Source: Diphasiastrum complanatum
Lineage: Eukaryota > Streptophyta > Lycopodiopsida > Lycopodiales > Lycopodiaceae
Assembly: GCA_029204225.1 (NCBI GenBank)
Contig: CM055094.1
Coordinates: 30,745,427 to 30,809,426 of the forward strand
DNA length: 64,000 nucleotides
Reading direction: 5' to 3'
The translations under genes were made by a program, and so were the position numbers. Shown in pieces: positions 22,205-34,479 of the stretch. The notes below the pieces were generated by a model. It was not told the origin of the DNA. It worked only from the letters and a program-made list of their open reading frames with translations, and made no database searches. The stretch's first letter is position 1. Each line of letters opens with the position of its first letter.

Positions 22205-22305
22205 ACAAGTTCGAACCGTTTTCCGATTCGAACCTGGCCTAGCGGTTCAAACCTCAAAGAATCGATTCAAACCGGCCGGTTCGAATCGACCTGTTCGAAT
22301 TGGGA
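22205..22305. repeat. TTCGAACCGG palindrome cluster
   Basis: Within 100 bp, GTTCGAACCG, TTCGAACCTGG, CGGTTCAAACC, AACCGGCCGGTTCGAA and CTGTTCGAATTGG recur. The central CAAACCGGCCGGTTCGAA is nearly a perfect palindrome. It is similar in wording to 7955-8070. Confidence 0.5.
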
Positions 22306-22310
22306 TGCAA

Positions 22311-23400
22311 CCTTGCTTCTTTCATCCAGAATTGAGTAGAGGCATAGACTCAAGAAATTCAACGGGACTTAAAAAGAGAAATAAGCATTGGCTATGGATA
22401 TGTAAGATCAAGCAATGTGCCACTTTTGGAAAAGGAAACATTTTAGCGTAGTGCCTAATAGATCTAAATTGAAAACAAGTGGATTCAAATTGATTCAAGC
22501 AACAACCAAAAGATTTGATTGAGCAATTCTTGCAATGTATATATTGTAGATAATGTGATGACCGTTTAGTTTGCCATGGACCTTGCTCATTACCATACAA
22601 AGAGAGTGCATTTAATAATATCAAATTGGACAACACTCAACACACAGCCTTATTATTTGAGTATTATGCAACAAGAAAACACTTAGATGAAGGACATGCC
22701 CAGCAACAAAATGACACTATTAGGGCTTTGGCTTATTCGAGGATTTACAATATTCATCAAAAGCAAACAGTAAAATAAACCATTTACAAGAACAAAACAA
22801 CACTAAGATGAATTTTTGGTAAAAGAATTCTGGTTCTCGGGCTTAAGATGTCATCAAAAGAAAACACTAAGATGAAGCACATACAACAACAAAATGACAC
22901 CTTGATGAAAACTCACTTGTCAAATTCAATTATGCTTCAAGCTCACTGCTAAGTACAAAGAAATCTAAATGTTTGTCTTATAGTGCACATAATCATCCCA
23001 CATAGAGATATCGTCATGCATTTGAGAGTCTCAAGCAGTGCACAAGTATATAATGAAAATACGACACATCTATCATTGCAATGGAAAAAAACTAGCAAGG
23101 TCGAGACACCAAGAGCTAGCCTTTCTAGGGAAGCGATAAACGTGTTCTTTTCCCTATACTGATTTACCAACTATATTGTTGGTACATTTCAAAAGCTCTA
23201 GCACAATTTCACCCACTCCTTGGGAATGATGGCTTTGACTTTCATAACATGAAAATGTGCACATAAGTCTCGTCTTAGGAGTCCACATAATCCACAACAT
23301 ATTGATCATATAATTTCACCTATTAGGCAATCTAATTATGTTGCTAACATGTTAGATCAACCTTGGAAATTTGCACTTAATGATCGTCTTATACAACTCC
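22311..23400 (+). other. No gene recognised
   Basis: AT-rich DNA with short imperfect repeats (AAAACACT(T)AGATGAA near 22675, AACACTAAGATGAA near 22799 and 22864, AACAAAATGACAC near 22706 and 22888). No coding or transposon signature. Confidence 0.4.
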
Positions 23401-23732
<332 letters not shown>

Positions 23733-26211
23733 CACGTAGAACATCTTTGAGAAACAACAAAGAAAAATATATGTAGATATAACTACTAAATAATCTAAAC
23801 CGAAATGGACTAAATGAGAGATGAAATGCAAAAACATGTGCTGATACAATAGTCAAATCATATAATGTTATCATCATGTCTTGTTGGGAATGAGAAATGA
23901 TGTAGTGCAAGCTGCTACAGGAGGTAGAGCTAAGGTGTATTGCTAGCGCCACCTAGAAGACTGTCGTCTCCTCATGGTAAGATGGATAACTCTCGTGGTA
24001 TGACATGTGACTCAACCAACCAACTCTCGTACTATGCAGTCTTTGATATGTATGTTGGGAAGTGTCATTGTCATCCCCACTATCATTTGAGGCTGGATCA
24101 ATCCGTGATCTCCTGCAAGAAAAGGAGGATGTAATATGGAACTATATGCCAGAGTGACTCGGCTGAATTGGCGACATAGATCCCGGGTAGTAGAAACATC
24201 TCCTTGACCATAAGTGCTATAATGGACATCAATGTCACAAGTGTGCTTGAAGATAGCATTTGTCTATGCTATCTTCAACCTTACGAAGTCTATCCACCAA
24301 AAGTCTCACAACATAAACTTCATGATGCATAGCATAGACAAATGCTATGTATGACATCCATACTCACTTCGTCAACAACCAAGAGTAGGTTTAGATCTCA
24401 TGCACAACAAATGCCCACACACATACAACAAAAACCAACATACTAAATTTCTAGCACTTATTCAAAACTGAAGGGCATACTCAATCATGATGAAGGCTAG
24501 CACTAAAAATAAAAGACAAAGCTAATCAAATAAAGGCACTACTTTAAGAGAAAATATGAAAATTTTATATTTTATGATCTTAAATGCACAAAACATGATA
24601 AAATGGCATAGCTAGTGTGCAGAAAATGCACCACTGAAGATAAATTTTATTTAGCAAACACCATTTAGATGGCCATGATTTTGACATAGAGTGTTGTAGG
24701 TTGATGAGCATCAACCTATAACAACTCTCTAGTAATTGAAAAACATGCCTTGCATGAAAAACAAAAACATCAATTCTAGTAGTCAGTATGACTAATCTTT
24801 GTTTCTGATCAACGCCCTATTCAATGGCAAAATATTAAATTTAGTCAATACTAACATTCTATAGTAAAATGGATGCAACTTTTATGAATTACGAATCTCT
24901 TGTACAACAATAAAAATCACTAGAGTATCTTTGGGCCAACCCCCTAACTATGGAGGCCTGAAATATTTTAAAAAATACAACTAGCAAGAATGCCAACTAA
25001 ATAATTCCAAATGAGACTTTTTGAAAAGACTGTTTTATTTGAGAAAATGCTTAGAACAAGTGCTTCTTAGAACATTTTATCAGGAACTAGTCAAATGTAT
25101 GCCATTTGACTTACAAAAAAACAAGTGTGGGGGAAAGGAGTGATTTTTTTGTTTTGCAAAGCACATTTGGCTAGTATGATTGCAATGAATAGCTTAAAGG
25201 ATAGCAAACTGTTGTCAACGTTCTTAATATCATAAGCAAACCGCTTCAGCACATTATCTACAATAAAGAATACAAACATTTAAAATGAGAAGAAAAACGA
25301 AGCATGTTATCGAATAAGGCCTAACTAGGAATATGAATACCTAGTGAGCAAGGCATAGCAACAAGTCAAACAATTTTTGCTTAGATCCTTGCCATTAATG
25401 TAACTAATCACAAGGTTCCCTTTCTGTTGAAATTCTTGGCTGTTCGAATAACCTGTAGAAGGATTTCAAACGTGCAAGAATAGGCTCAAAACGTTTTAAA
25501 GCAGTGAATTGTTGCTACTGTTGTTATTGCGTTTGCAGCTGCAACTTTTGCTCTTTGCCATCATATGGGGTTGATTATTCAAACCTAGGTAGTTCAAGAA
25601 TTTGTGAGGAACTTTGTACATAGATGGCAAAATTGAGGGAATACTCTAGCAAATAAGTGTGTCAATTTATGTGCTACCCAAGGTTTGGATTCTTACATAG
25701 CATACAATACTACGATTCGCGATGTTGATTTGTTTCGGAGTATTAGGTGGAATTTAAGGTGCGATTGTGTTACTATGCAAAAGCAAGAAAACGAGGAAAA
25801 CTTCAAGAACGCTTCACCACACAAAACGGATTGTAGTAATGCTTGATCACAAACAAAAAGATTACAACAGCCTCACAATAAGTACAAACAGGAATTATCA
25901 AGTAAACTACACAAGAAAATGCAATTGCTGGAAAGAAATAATAATAAAGTTCCATTGCAATCGCCAAAGATCCAGAAATGTTTTGCAATATCACTATCAG
26001 ATGTAAACCTAGACCGGGTTGCTAACTTCACCACTCGCAGGAATTTCATTTGAGATGTTCTCGGATTCATAAATTTGTACTTGCATCAGATCAAAATCAA
26101 AAATATCTAAATTCAGATTGAGAGGTATGGATTTCAGTTTAAAGGGAAATTACTGTGTACTAAACTCAAAACATCACCAAGTGACCCATCGCTAAAACCG
26201 CAATAGTGTAT
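23733..26211 (+). other. Gene-poor stretch
   Basis: 2.5 kb with no convincing CDS, transposon domain or RNA gene. The only marked structure is the inverted repeat at 24244-24346. The last few hundred bases should contain the RPL12 3' UTR, but no cleavage site can be assigned by eye. Confidence 0.5.
24244..24346. repeat. Inverted repeat, 20-bp arms, themselves near-palindromic
   Basis: ATAGCATTTGTCTATGCTAT at about 24246 recurs as its reverse complement at about 24326. Each arm is also an imperfect palindrome (ATAGCAT...ATGCTAT around TTGTCT). It could form either two small hairpins or one large one with a 60-nt loop. Confidence 0.8.
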
Positions 26212-26712
26212 TCAATCCTCTGGAATCTCAACTTCGCCTTCGTCGATTTCACTTTGCAAGTCCTTGGGAGTCTTGCCGTCTACTGTGCAGCCTACAGAAA
26301 CACAGGTACCGAGGATTTCCTTCACGGTGCCTGCAAGTTCCTTGGCCATCGACCGCGGCTTCATAACCCTAGCAATCTCAATAACGTCATCTAAGGAAAT
26401 ATTTCCACTGTGCTTGATATTCTTTGTCTTTTTGCGATCCCGTTCAGGCTCCTTGAGAGCCTTAATCACAAGCGCAGCAGCACTGGGAACAACCTCAACC
26501 TTAGCCTGCCGATTCTGCACCGTCAGCTTAACAGTTACACGCAATCCCTTCCAATCCTTGGCAGTTTCTTTGGCTATGTCCTCACCGATCTTCTTTGGAG
26601 AGAGGCCGAGGGGGCCGATCTTGGGAGCTAAAGAAGAGGCCGCTCCCACCTCTCCTCCTGTGACCCTTACATAAACCTCCACTACCTGCGATGGATCAAA
26701 CTTTGGCGGCAT
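26212..26712 (-). CDS. RPL12: 60S ribosomal protein L12 (uL11)
   Basis: An intact, intronless 166-codon gene, ATG at 26712 and TGA at 26212. The start is certain: [20 protein letters not shown] is the usual eukaryotic L12 beginning and the context is CAGCCATGCC. The N-terminal domain contains [20 protein letters not shown] and [20 protein letters not shown]. The C-terminal rRNA-binding half contains [27 protein letters not shown] and [20 protein letters not shown]. The end, [12 protein letters not shown], is also typical. Length equals that of plant and animal L12 (about 165 aa). The protein binds the GTPase-associated centre of 25S/28S rRNA and forms the base of the P-stalk that recruits translation factors in the cytosol. 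No stop, frameshift or odd residue is visible, unlike every transposon gene around it. A processed retrocopy is possible because there are no CDS introns, but a telo-box upstream argues for a native gene. Confidence 0.97.
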   Translation of the reverse strand: MPPKFDPSQVVEVYVRVTGGEVGAASSLAPKIGPLGLSPKKIGEDIAKETAKDWKGLRVTVKLTVQNRQAKVEVVPSAAALVIKALKEPERDRKKTKNIKHSGNISLDDVIEIARVMKPRSMAKELAGTVKEILGTCVSVGCTVDGKTPKDLQSEIDEGEVEIPED

Positions 26713-27000
26713 GGCTGATGTAGATGGAGATGCCGATGCTGCTGCTGTCGCTGATGCTCCTTCCCTTCGCTTTGATGTTGCTGATGCCGATCGATCGATC
26801 GATCAGCTCGAGCAGACGATGCAGCAGCTACAAATAAATGCCTTCTTCTTCGAAGATGGAGAAAAACGCCTCGGCTTTGAACCAGGGCTAGGGTTTCTAG
26901 GAAACTCGACAACCGTTCGATCAATAACCAACGGTCTGGATCTCACCTTCCTCTTTGTTGAGAAATTTATTTAGGTTTTCGCAACATACTCCCTATTACG
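26713..27000 (-). promoter_or_regulatory. RPL12 5' UTR and promoter region with telo-box
   Basis: The reverse strand carries AAACCCTAG (26888-26896), the plant telo-box found upstream of ribosomal-protein genes, about 177 bp before the ATG. A CGATCGATCGATCGATC run lies at 26788-26804, and CAGCAG-rich sequence occupies the presumed 5' UTR. I could not assign a TATA box or a site II element (TGGGCY). Confidence 0.65.
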
Positions 27001-27861
27001 TGTATAACCCCTAGGGGTTTGTAGGGACCATATGCCAAGTCGAGCCCTCTACAAGAGGTGCCCCATAGCATGCTCCCCCATCGCCGATAGCTGAGCTGGG
27101 ACATAGGTGCAATAGTATACCATCATTGGGCAGCTGTATAGGTGCTTGGTCAGTATCAACTCGAGTATCAAGGAACATATCTACGAATCTAGTTGATATA
27201 TATGATACGAGATTGATACCCACGTAAGGCTAGTTTTAGCTGAGTGAATACTATTGATGCCTTGTATTAGTATGCATCAAATTTTCTTTAAAAAAGAACT
27301 TACATATATAATACATTGTATTCATAACGCCCGATTACATTGGTGGGCGCCAACATTGGCTTTTATCAGGGCCTTGGCATTTTGCGAGTAAATATTTTGC
27401 GAGTTTCTTTATTGCCAAGGTTCAAAAAAATGATGGCACGTGGTGTGTTGTTATTTTGAAGGGTTTAGGGTTTAGGGTGTACTCCAATTAAGTCATCATC
27501 TATTATAATTAAAATTTTAGTGTTTCTGAGCCGCGAACAGCACTCACGCTGTGACAGGCAGCGTGAGCGCTGCCCGAGACCCTTTTTAAAAAAAAAAAAT
27601 TCCTTCATGTTTTTTTCTCGGGCAACGGTCGCATTGCCCCACAGGCAACCTGACCCTGTCCAAAAAAAAAAAAAACTCCCATTTTTCTAATTTTGTACCC
27701 TCCCCTTTGCCCATGACCCCCTGCCCTGCCCACCCGCACACTTGCGGGCTCACATCACTAGTACTATGTTGAAGTCATTTTCTAATTCACATTACTGCAA
27801 TGAAGTCATCCATCTACTAAATTCAGTTTACAAATTTACACCTCAATAATAGATAGATAAT
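27001..27861 (+). other. Intergenic DNA with telomere-like word and GC hairpin
   Basis: GGGTTTAGGGTTTAGGG (27461-27477) equals just over two plant telomere units. CTCACGCTG / CAGCGTGAG (27543-27551 and 27559-27567) forms a 9-bp stem with a 7-nt loop. Two A-runs (about 27588 and 27662) are each preceded by a CCCT(T)-type end. No CDS is seen. Confidence 0.55.
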
Positions 27862-28269
27862 CTATCTCAGACATGCACCAAATATCAACATTGATACTAA
27901 AAAAACTATCGATTTAAATTGTCTTTTAGTACCCTTTCTTAGATTGTCGATCTCATCTTGGATAAGTGTTATTCCAAAGCTCACACACCAATTACCTTCA
28001 TTCATGGTTGGTAGTGCAACTATGCTTTTATTTGGATGCCACATATGGGTAATGTCAGTAGGGCAAAAGCACATAAATTGCAATGTATCACCAGCATTGT
28101 GTCGTTGTATGCCATAAAAACTAGGAGCAACAAATGTTTCCAATGATCTTCCTGATGCAAGTAAACGACCACATTTCTTTTTACCATCTAGCATCCCCAT
28201 ACAAGTTATTTTGCTCTCACTTGGTATGCGTCTGCTGGCCCACGTGGCCTTGTGAATCTCTCTCTTCAC
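27862..28269 (-). CDS. Orphan 135-aa ORF, function unknown
   Basis: A complete frame, ATG 28269 to stop 27862. It does not resemble the neighbouring retroelement proteins. Visible features are a basic N-terminus (MKREIHKATWASRRIPSESK), a Cys-rich middle (CMGMLDGKKKCGRLLASG and FMCFCPTDITHMWHPNKS), and a hydrophobic C-terminal SIVFLVSMLIFGACLR that could be a membrane segment or out-of-frame read-through. Cys spacing CX9C and CXC plus HMWH might bind metal. It lies head-to-tail after RPL12 with 1.15 kb between. It could be one exon of a larger gene, a captured fragment, or chance; I do not recognise a family. Confidence 0.35.
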   Translation of the reverse strand: MKREIHKATWASRRIPSESKITCMGMLDGKKKCGRLLASGRSLETFVAPSFYGIQRHNAGDTLQFMCFCPTDITHMWHPNKSIVALPTMNEGNWCVSFGITLIQDEIDNLRKGTKRQFKSIVFLVSMLIFGACLR

Positions 28270-28514
28270 ATTGGCACTTGATAGTTGGAGATGTCATTTG
28301 ATGATGCGTTCTCAATGTGGCACATCTCTAGGAGTAGATCTCCTCAGCACATCTCTAGGAGTAGATGTCCTCGACACATTGACATAGATAATGTCTGGCC
28401 TATGAGATACATTGACATCATCCTTTGGCCAATCTGTAATAGGACGTTTCTTAGAAACACTCTTTTCATTTCCACTCAAAGCAGATGAGTCAGATGACAA
28501 TGATGCAAAATCAA
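28270..28514 (+). repeat. Short region with 27-bp direct duplication
   Basis: CACATCTCTAGGAGTAGAT followed by [C/G]TCCTC occurs at about 28320 and 28347. It lies between the orphan ORF and the D-family LTR. Confidence 0.7.
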
Positions 28515-29153
28515 TGTGAAAAAATCAGATCCAAAACATACTTGATGGATCTCTAAGATCTTGACCAAATTTGGATGCACATCTAGATTTAGCGACAAGA
28601 TAGAAATCATCAATTTAGGCATGCTAGAATTGCATAAGTCACATAGATCTAATCATAAGCACTCAAAAACAGTAAGGCATTGTCCCTGTCTCCGTACAAC
28701 AACAACAGCCTTCTGTCCTTCACACGTGTGGATGCAAGATCAACAATAAAAATGACATTCTACACACTAGAAGTCAAGATAACTTGAGAAATATGCAAGA
28801 GATGTGTGGACATAGAAACAAAAGAGAGGAGTTCTCCACAAAGAAACTTTGATGATTAATTTCTCCACGTAGGTACAACTATTTATAGCTTCCAAAATGT
28901 CATTTGGCCAATTGCCCTAAATGATAACTTCTTGGTACTTCATCAAAAAACCTAGAAATTCTAGTCTAGATGCAATGTATGAAAACTAGCCACTGATTAG
29001 AATGGCTGCCCTCATCCATTTATCTGCTTGCCAAAATATTACAAACGCTATTTAGGCCTTTATTGACAAATATAAATCTATTTGTAAGTTGAAATTTCAT
29101 GTTGGCCTCAAAATTGCCAAAATAGATCAACTAAACTAGTTGAATTTTTCACA
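28515..29153 (-). repeat. Family D LTR (copy D1)
   Basis: On the reverse strand it begins TGTGAAAAATTCAACTAG after a GATGGAG polypurine-like stretch and ends ...TTTTTTCACA. The start region and flanking internal DNA match 60301-60400, where the second D LTR begins TGTGAGAGATTTCAACTAG. A TATAAATAG box is present at about 28878-28886 (reverse). The length of 639 bp against 517 bp for D2 shows considerable divergence. Confidence 0.7.
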
Positions 29154-29638
29154 CTCCATCTTCAACTAGTTTTAGCATAAATTTAACCACACTACTTTGA
29201 TCCATCTTAAGAATGAGCTCCATCCTAAGTATTGACCTCCTTTCTATGGTTTTATAATAACTTCAATAATTGATATAGAGAATAGTGTCCACATTGGATG
29301 CTTCACTATTTCTTACATCAATTTTACATATCAAGATGTAACTAGAACATGACAAACCAAATAGAATGTAAATGCAATTATTCTTCCATGCTTCACTTTA
29401 AACTCTCTGGAAAATAACTGCAACCAAACAATAAATGTGAGTAATCAACCAATGCTTGCATGTCTCCTGCATCTTTGTCCTTCCTTGATATGTCTCCACC
29501 ATGAAAATCCATGAATGAGCCTCCATTTCCATCTTCCCATAAGATATTATCAACCCTTGATGACTTGATCATGAATGATTGATATAATGAGCCTCCCTTA
29601 GCTTCATTTCCATCATCAAAACCAGCCAAGAAAACTAG
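29154..29638 (-). pseudogene. Family D internal end with conserved ORF, interrupted
   Basis: The reverse strand from 29638 reads VFLAGFDDGNEAKGGSLYQS, then RVDNILWEDGNGGSFMDFHG and GDISRKDKDAGDMQALVDYS, stopping at 29393. It is homologous to 59684-60334 with the same order of blocks. Compared with that copy it lacks about 60 codons between SSVE/SRVD and LW(Q/E)DG, without loss of frame. The 5' part of the ORF is cut off exactly at the family-A LTR end (29639), so a Copia insertion broke it. The product is unknown. Confidence 0.7.
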
Positions 29639-30689
29639 TGTTGGATATATCGCGACAACGCGGTGCAGTGGAAGAGCTGCGAGCGTGTGCGGAATCCTTG
29701 ATGCATGCAACTACGTACATCGGATTCAAACCGCCTTCGACAAATCGAAGTTTGTCCTACTTGATCACAGCTTCAAAGTCACTGGATCGACACGATCGAT
29801 TCCATAGCCATGCACAAATTATCTTAGTTTTTTTTTCTTTTAGCTTTGCGGAAGAGTATTAGGTGTGGAGACTAGAGCGACAAATTGACGTATGCTATCA
29901 GTCATATGAATACAGCTTAATCTACGAATAAGTTTATCTACTAGCAAGAGATGATCAAAACATAAACAAAATGAGCATTCAACATGACATACACGATCTG
30001 GATTACTGGAACAATGATTATTCAGTGGTGAAAAAAATACAGTCTGAATGCGACAGAGTCACGTTCTTCCTGAATCAATCCTTTGTAATAATAGAGAGAA
30101 AGAACAAAACAATTGCACTCTGGATGCTCGATTGATCGACATGATAGACGATTGAGCTGATTCAATGTCTGTGGAGCTTAACCAAAGTTCTTCTTGTCTA
30201 TAGAGCTCAACAGAAGCAACTGATAAGTTGTTGGCTATATACACATGGCTAACTTATTAAAAGAATGTTATACTTTACAAATAGGATTAAGGCACTATGT
30301 ACTGTTGGCAGTCGCCTTCGGATGATATTTGATTCTGCCTGTCATGATGAAGGTACTGATGAGCCGTCGATTGTTTGAATCGACTATTAGAGTTGATAGT
30401 GACACACAATAAGTTGGAGGTGACCGAATAGTCGATGTCGGATGTTGGCCGAATAGTCGAATAGTCGAATGGTGAATGATGGACGAACAATTGGATGGTG
30501 GCCGAATAGTCAAATAGTCGATGTCGGCTGAGTCGTCCGGACACTGTCATCTATTGCTTTGTTTTTTTGCGGACTGTCACGAAACATGTGTATTTCTGTA
30601 GAGTATGTGAATGTACAAGTATTTACAACAACTAGGGAATGAATCTAGATTAGCAGAGAGATAGGGATGGAGAGGATAGAAATCCAACA
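29639..30689 (-). repeat. Family A LTR, complete (3' LTR)
   Basis: The reverse strand starts TGTTGGATTTCTATCCTCTC after a run of seven G (polypurine tract at 30690-30696) and ends GCGATATATCCAACA. The 1051 bp cover the partial copies at 8612-8771 and 17631-18035 and match 33432-34378 in part. The termini TGTTGGAT...ATCCAACA are an 8-bp inverted repeat. Confidence 0.92.
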
Positions 30690-31941
30690 CCCCCCCTTAA
30701 TCTGGATCCTTGAATGCCTTGATTTTCAAATTCAAGATAGGCACAAAAATTCTTGTGTGCTTCCTAATTTAGCCCTTTTGTAAATATGTTTGCTGCCATG
30801 TACAGGGTTCTGCAAAATTTCAGAGTTGATTAGGTGAAACCATGTTCTAGATGATTGTTTCAGACCATACAAAGCTTTATTTGCATATTTGGTCTTCTCG
30901 ACCATTGAGGATATAGCCTTCTGGCTGGATCATATAAATGTCCTCCTCGATAACTCCGTCAAGGAATGTCGTTTGTACATCCATCTGGTGTATCTCAAGG
31001 TCCGCTATAGCAACATATGATAGTAGCAGTCAAATGGAAGTGTGCTTGACAACCGAACTAAAGGTTTCGAAGTAGTTAATATTGGGAATTTGTGAAAACC
31101 CCCTTGCCACAAGTCAAGCTTTCCTTCTGTCGATATTGTTGTCTGCTTTGTATTTGACTTTTTTATTTGCTTGCAGCTTGGTGGCAGTCCATGTGTTGTT
31201 CTTCGGGAATGAGTTGTACTCCTTGTCCATTGCTTCTTTCCAGAGATCTGAATCGACCCGTGACATAGCTTCCTCAATTGTGGTTGGCTCCTGAATATAA
31301 TAGTGAGCGAACTCATCAGTGTATCGGACAAGCTGACTTCAGGTTTGTGTTGATCTTCTGGTTGAAGTCTCTAGCTATGAGATTTGACTTTGTTTTGGCT
31401 GTGGCTACTCCTGAGTTGCAGCTTCTTCTTCTTTTTATGGGTCTGACTGTATAGAGTGACTCCTAGAAAAAATCAAAATAATCTTTCGATATGTATCAGT
31501 TGTCAAGGCAGAAATCGTAGACCGCATCTGGTCCTTGCCCTTCAAATCAATAAACTGATCTTCAATAAAAGTCACATCCTTGTTAGTGAACACTTTACAG
31601 GTGTCTATATTGTACAGTCTATACATTCCATCAGAAGTACAATAGCCAACAAAATTAGTCATGAATGAATGCTCATCAAATTTCTTTCTGTTCTCCTTTG
31701 GGACATGAGCATAGGCAGCGCATCCGAATACTCTCAAATGTTTCAATGAAGGCTTGGATCTTGTCCAGACTTCATGAGAGGTTTTGTTGTCTGAGAGGCC
31801 TTTAGTTATAAACTGGGGTTCTGCACGTAGGTTGTTGTTGAAACAGCATGTTGCCAGAGCGATTTGGGCAACAAAGCATGAGTTATCATGCATTTGGCAG
31901 ACTCGACTAAGGTCATGTTCTTCATTTCTGCCAGTCCATTC
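30690..31941 (-). pseudogene. Copia pol fragments of family A element
   Basis: Reading right to left on the reverse strand: integrase end (NGLAEMKNMTLVESAKCMIT, in which the usual V-ERKN is altered, then LRVFGCAAYAHVPKENRKKF around 31700), linker with VGYCTSDGMYRLYNIDTCKV and FIEDQFIDLKGKD (about 31540-31640), the RT amino half including the equivalent of HQMDVQTTFLDGVIEEDIYM (about 30930-31000), then a jump to the RNase H tail (MAANIFTKGLN) at about 30730-30800. The RT catalytic core and most of RNase H are deleted. The upstream end is cut by the J-type LTR at 31942. The element is dead. Confidence 0.85.
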
Positions 31942-32715
31942 TGTTGGATTATTCTCCCACTAATCGACTAATCGACATTTTAATCTTCGTCCAACTTTTA
32001 TCCAGACCTATAGTTTTCTTCGTGTTTTTACACAATCTACATAACTACTCGAAACAGCTCACAGTGACAGTTTATGTTCATTTCTGCAAACAGGCTGTTT
32101 ACGACCAAAGCCACCGAGTGCATTAATCCATCAGCAAGTAGTTTCTGAGAAGTCCTAACTTGATGGATGCCAGCACATCACAGCCAACTAGATGACGCTT
32201 TTGACAACCTAATTGCTTAGTATAAATAGCTATTCATATTTCAACATCTTGTGATCAAGAAGAGGATCAAGTATCGAATAGTTAGCTCTCTCTCTCTCTC
32301 TCAAGTCTGCGAGCTTGTACACTCTTGAGCATTCTAGCTCAGTTCTTTAGAGTTGATTAGAGATTGATATTGCGCTTACTGCTTTTCAATAGTTGCGCTT
32401 AATTCAGACTTATATTTTAGTCGTTCATAGATAGCTTAGAGTACGTAGCTTCGATCCGCAGCTTGTTGTACTTATTTACATCTGTTTCTCTTCCATACTA
32501 AATCAATACTATCTTCTTATTGCATTCAGTCTCGTCTCAGAATGTATGCATTTCTGTAGTTCTTCACGACTAATTATTTGTCTGATATTTTGCGACAAAT
32601 TATTTGTCTAATGTTTTGCAACAAATTAATTGTCTGATGTTTCGATGCTTAATGTTTGGCTACGTAATCACTGTAGTACTAATGATTTCAAAGCTAGTTA
32701 CTATAAGATCAAACG
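31942..32715 (+). repeat. Family J LTR (+ copy, right end approximate)
   Basis: It starts TGTTGGATTATTCTCCCACT and shares, in order, ACTAATCGACTAATCG, a TATAAATAG box near 32220, a TGCATTCAGT...AGAATG.ATGCAT block near 32522 and ATGTTTGGCTA near 32652 with the reverse-strand LTR at 47782-48986. It interrupts the pol of the family-A element. No primer site or gag follows. Confidence 0.7.
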
Positions 32716-33115
32716 GTTCTTGAATGAAATAACATGTAGACTCATCAATGTATCTTATAGGTTGTGCGTGCACTCTTGTCGATCTTCTTGGAGGTGGCAT
32801 AGGCTAATAATCATGTCTTTGGTCTTGTTGCTCCTCAGTTGCAACATCCATTGTCGATAAGTTGTTCGTCTATCTATGTATTTGAACCTGAGACTCGGAT
32901 TGTCATGTCGATGGCAGGAGTAGTCAATGGTTCACTTGGAACTTTACTCTTGTCTTTTAGATCAATAAACTACTCCTCTATAAAGGCAACATCTTTGCTA
33001 AAGAATATCTTTGACGTAACGGGATCATATAGCTTATAAGTTATATCTGAAGAAGCATAACCGATAAATATGGATTTGATATTGTGGAAGTCTATGGCGG
33101 GTATTTTCTATCCAC
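32716..33115 (-). pseudogene. Copia pol linker fragment
   Basis: The reverse strand at about 32880-33075 reads KSIFIGYASSDITYKLYDP, then SKIFFSKDVAFIEE*FIDLK. This is the segment between integrase and RT in Copia pol. One TAG replaces the CAG of the conserved EEQFIDLK. It overlaps in content with 31540-31640, so it comes from a different element. Confidence 0.75.
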
Positions 33116-33304
33116 CTTCAACCCTAGATCCAATCACATCAAGCATCAAAGGAGATGAAGAGGATTAACATGTATTCACAAGGAGGTTCATTCCCATGGG
33201 AGCGATAACATAGTTCATATTCAAGCACATGCTTATGATTCCAAAACTAACACTAAGATTAACACTACGATCCATTGACACTACTCAACCAAAGATAAGA
33301 CTTA

Positions 33305-34378
<1,074 letters not shown>

Positions 34379-34479
34379 TGAATTGTCGGGTGATTCACCA
34401 TCGTCCCGATTGTGTGGTTGTTTGCAAAAGCGAAAGAATAGACAATCAGACAAAGCAATAATAAGGTCAGACAGGAGGA

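Noticed and set aside
26264-26674. 136-codon frame opposite RPL12
   Set aside because: Antisense shadow of a strongly conserved gene.
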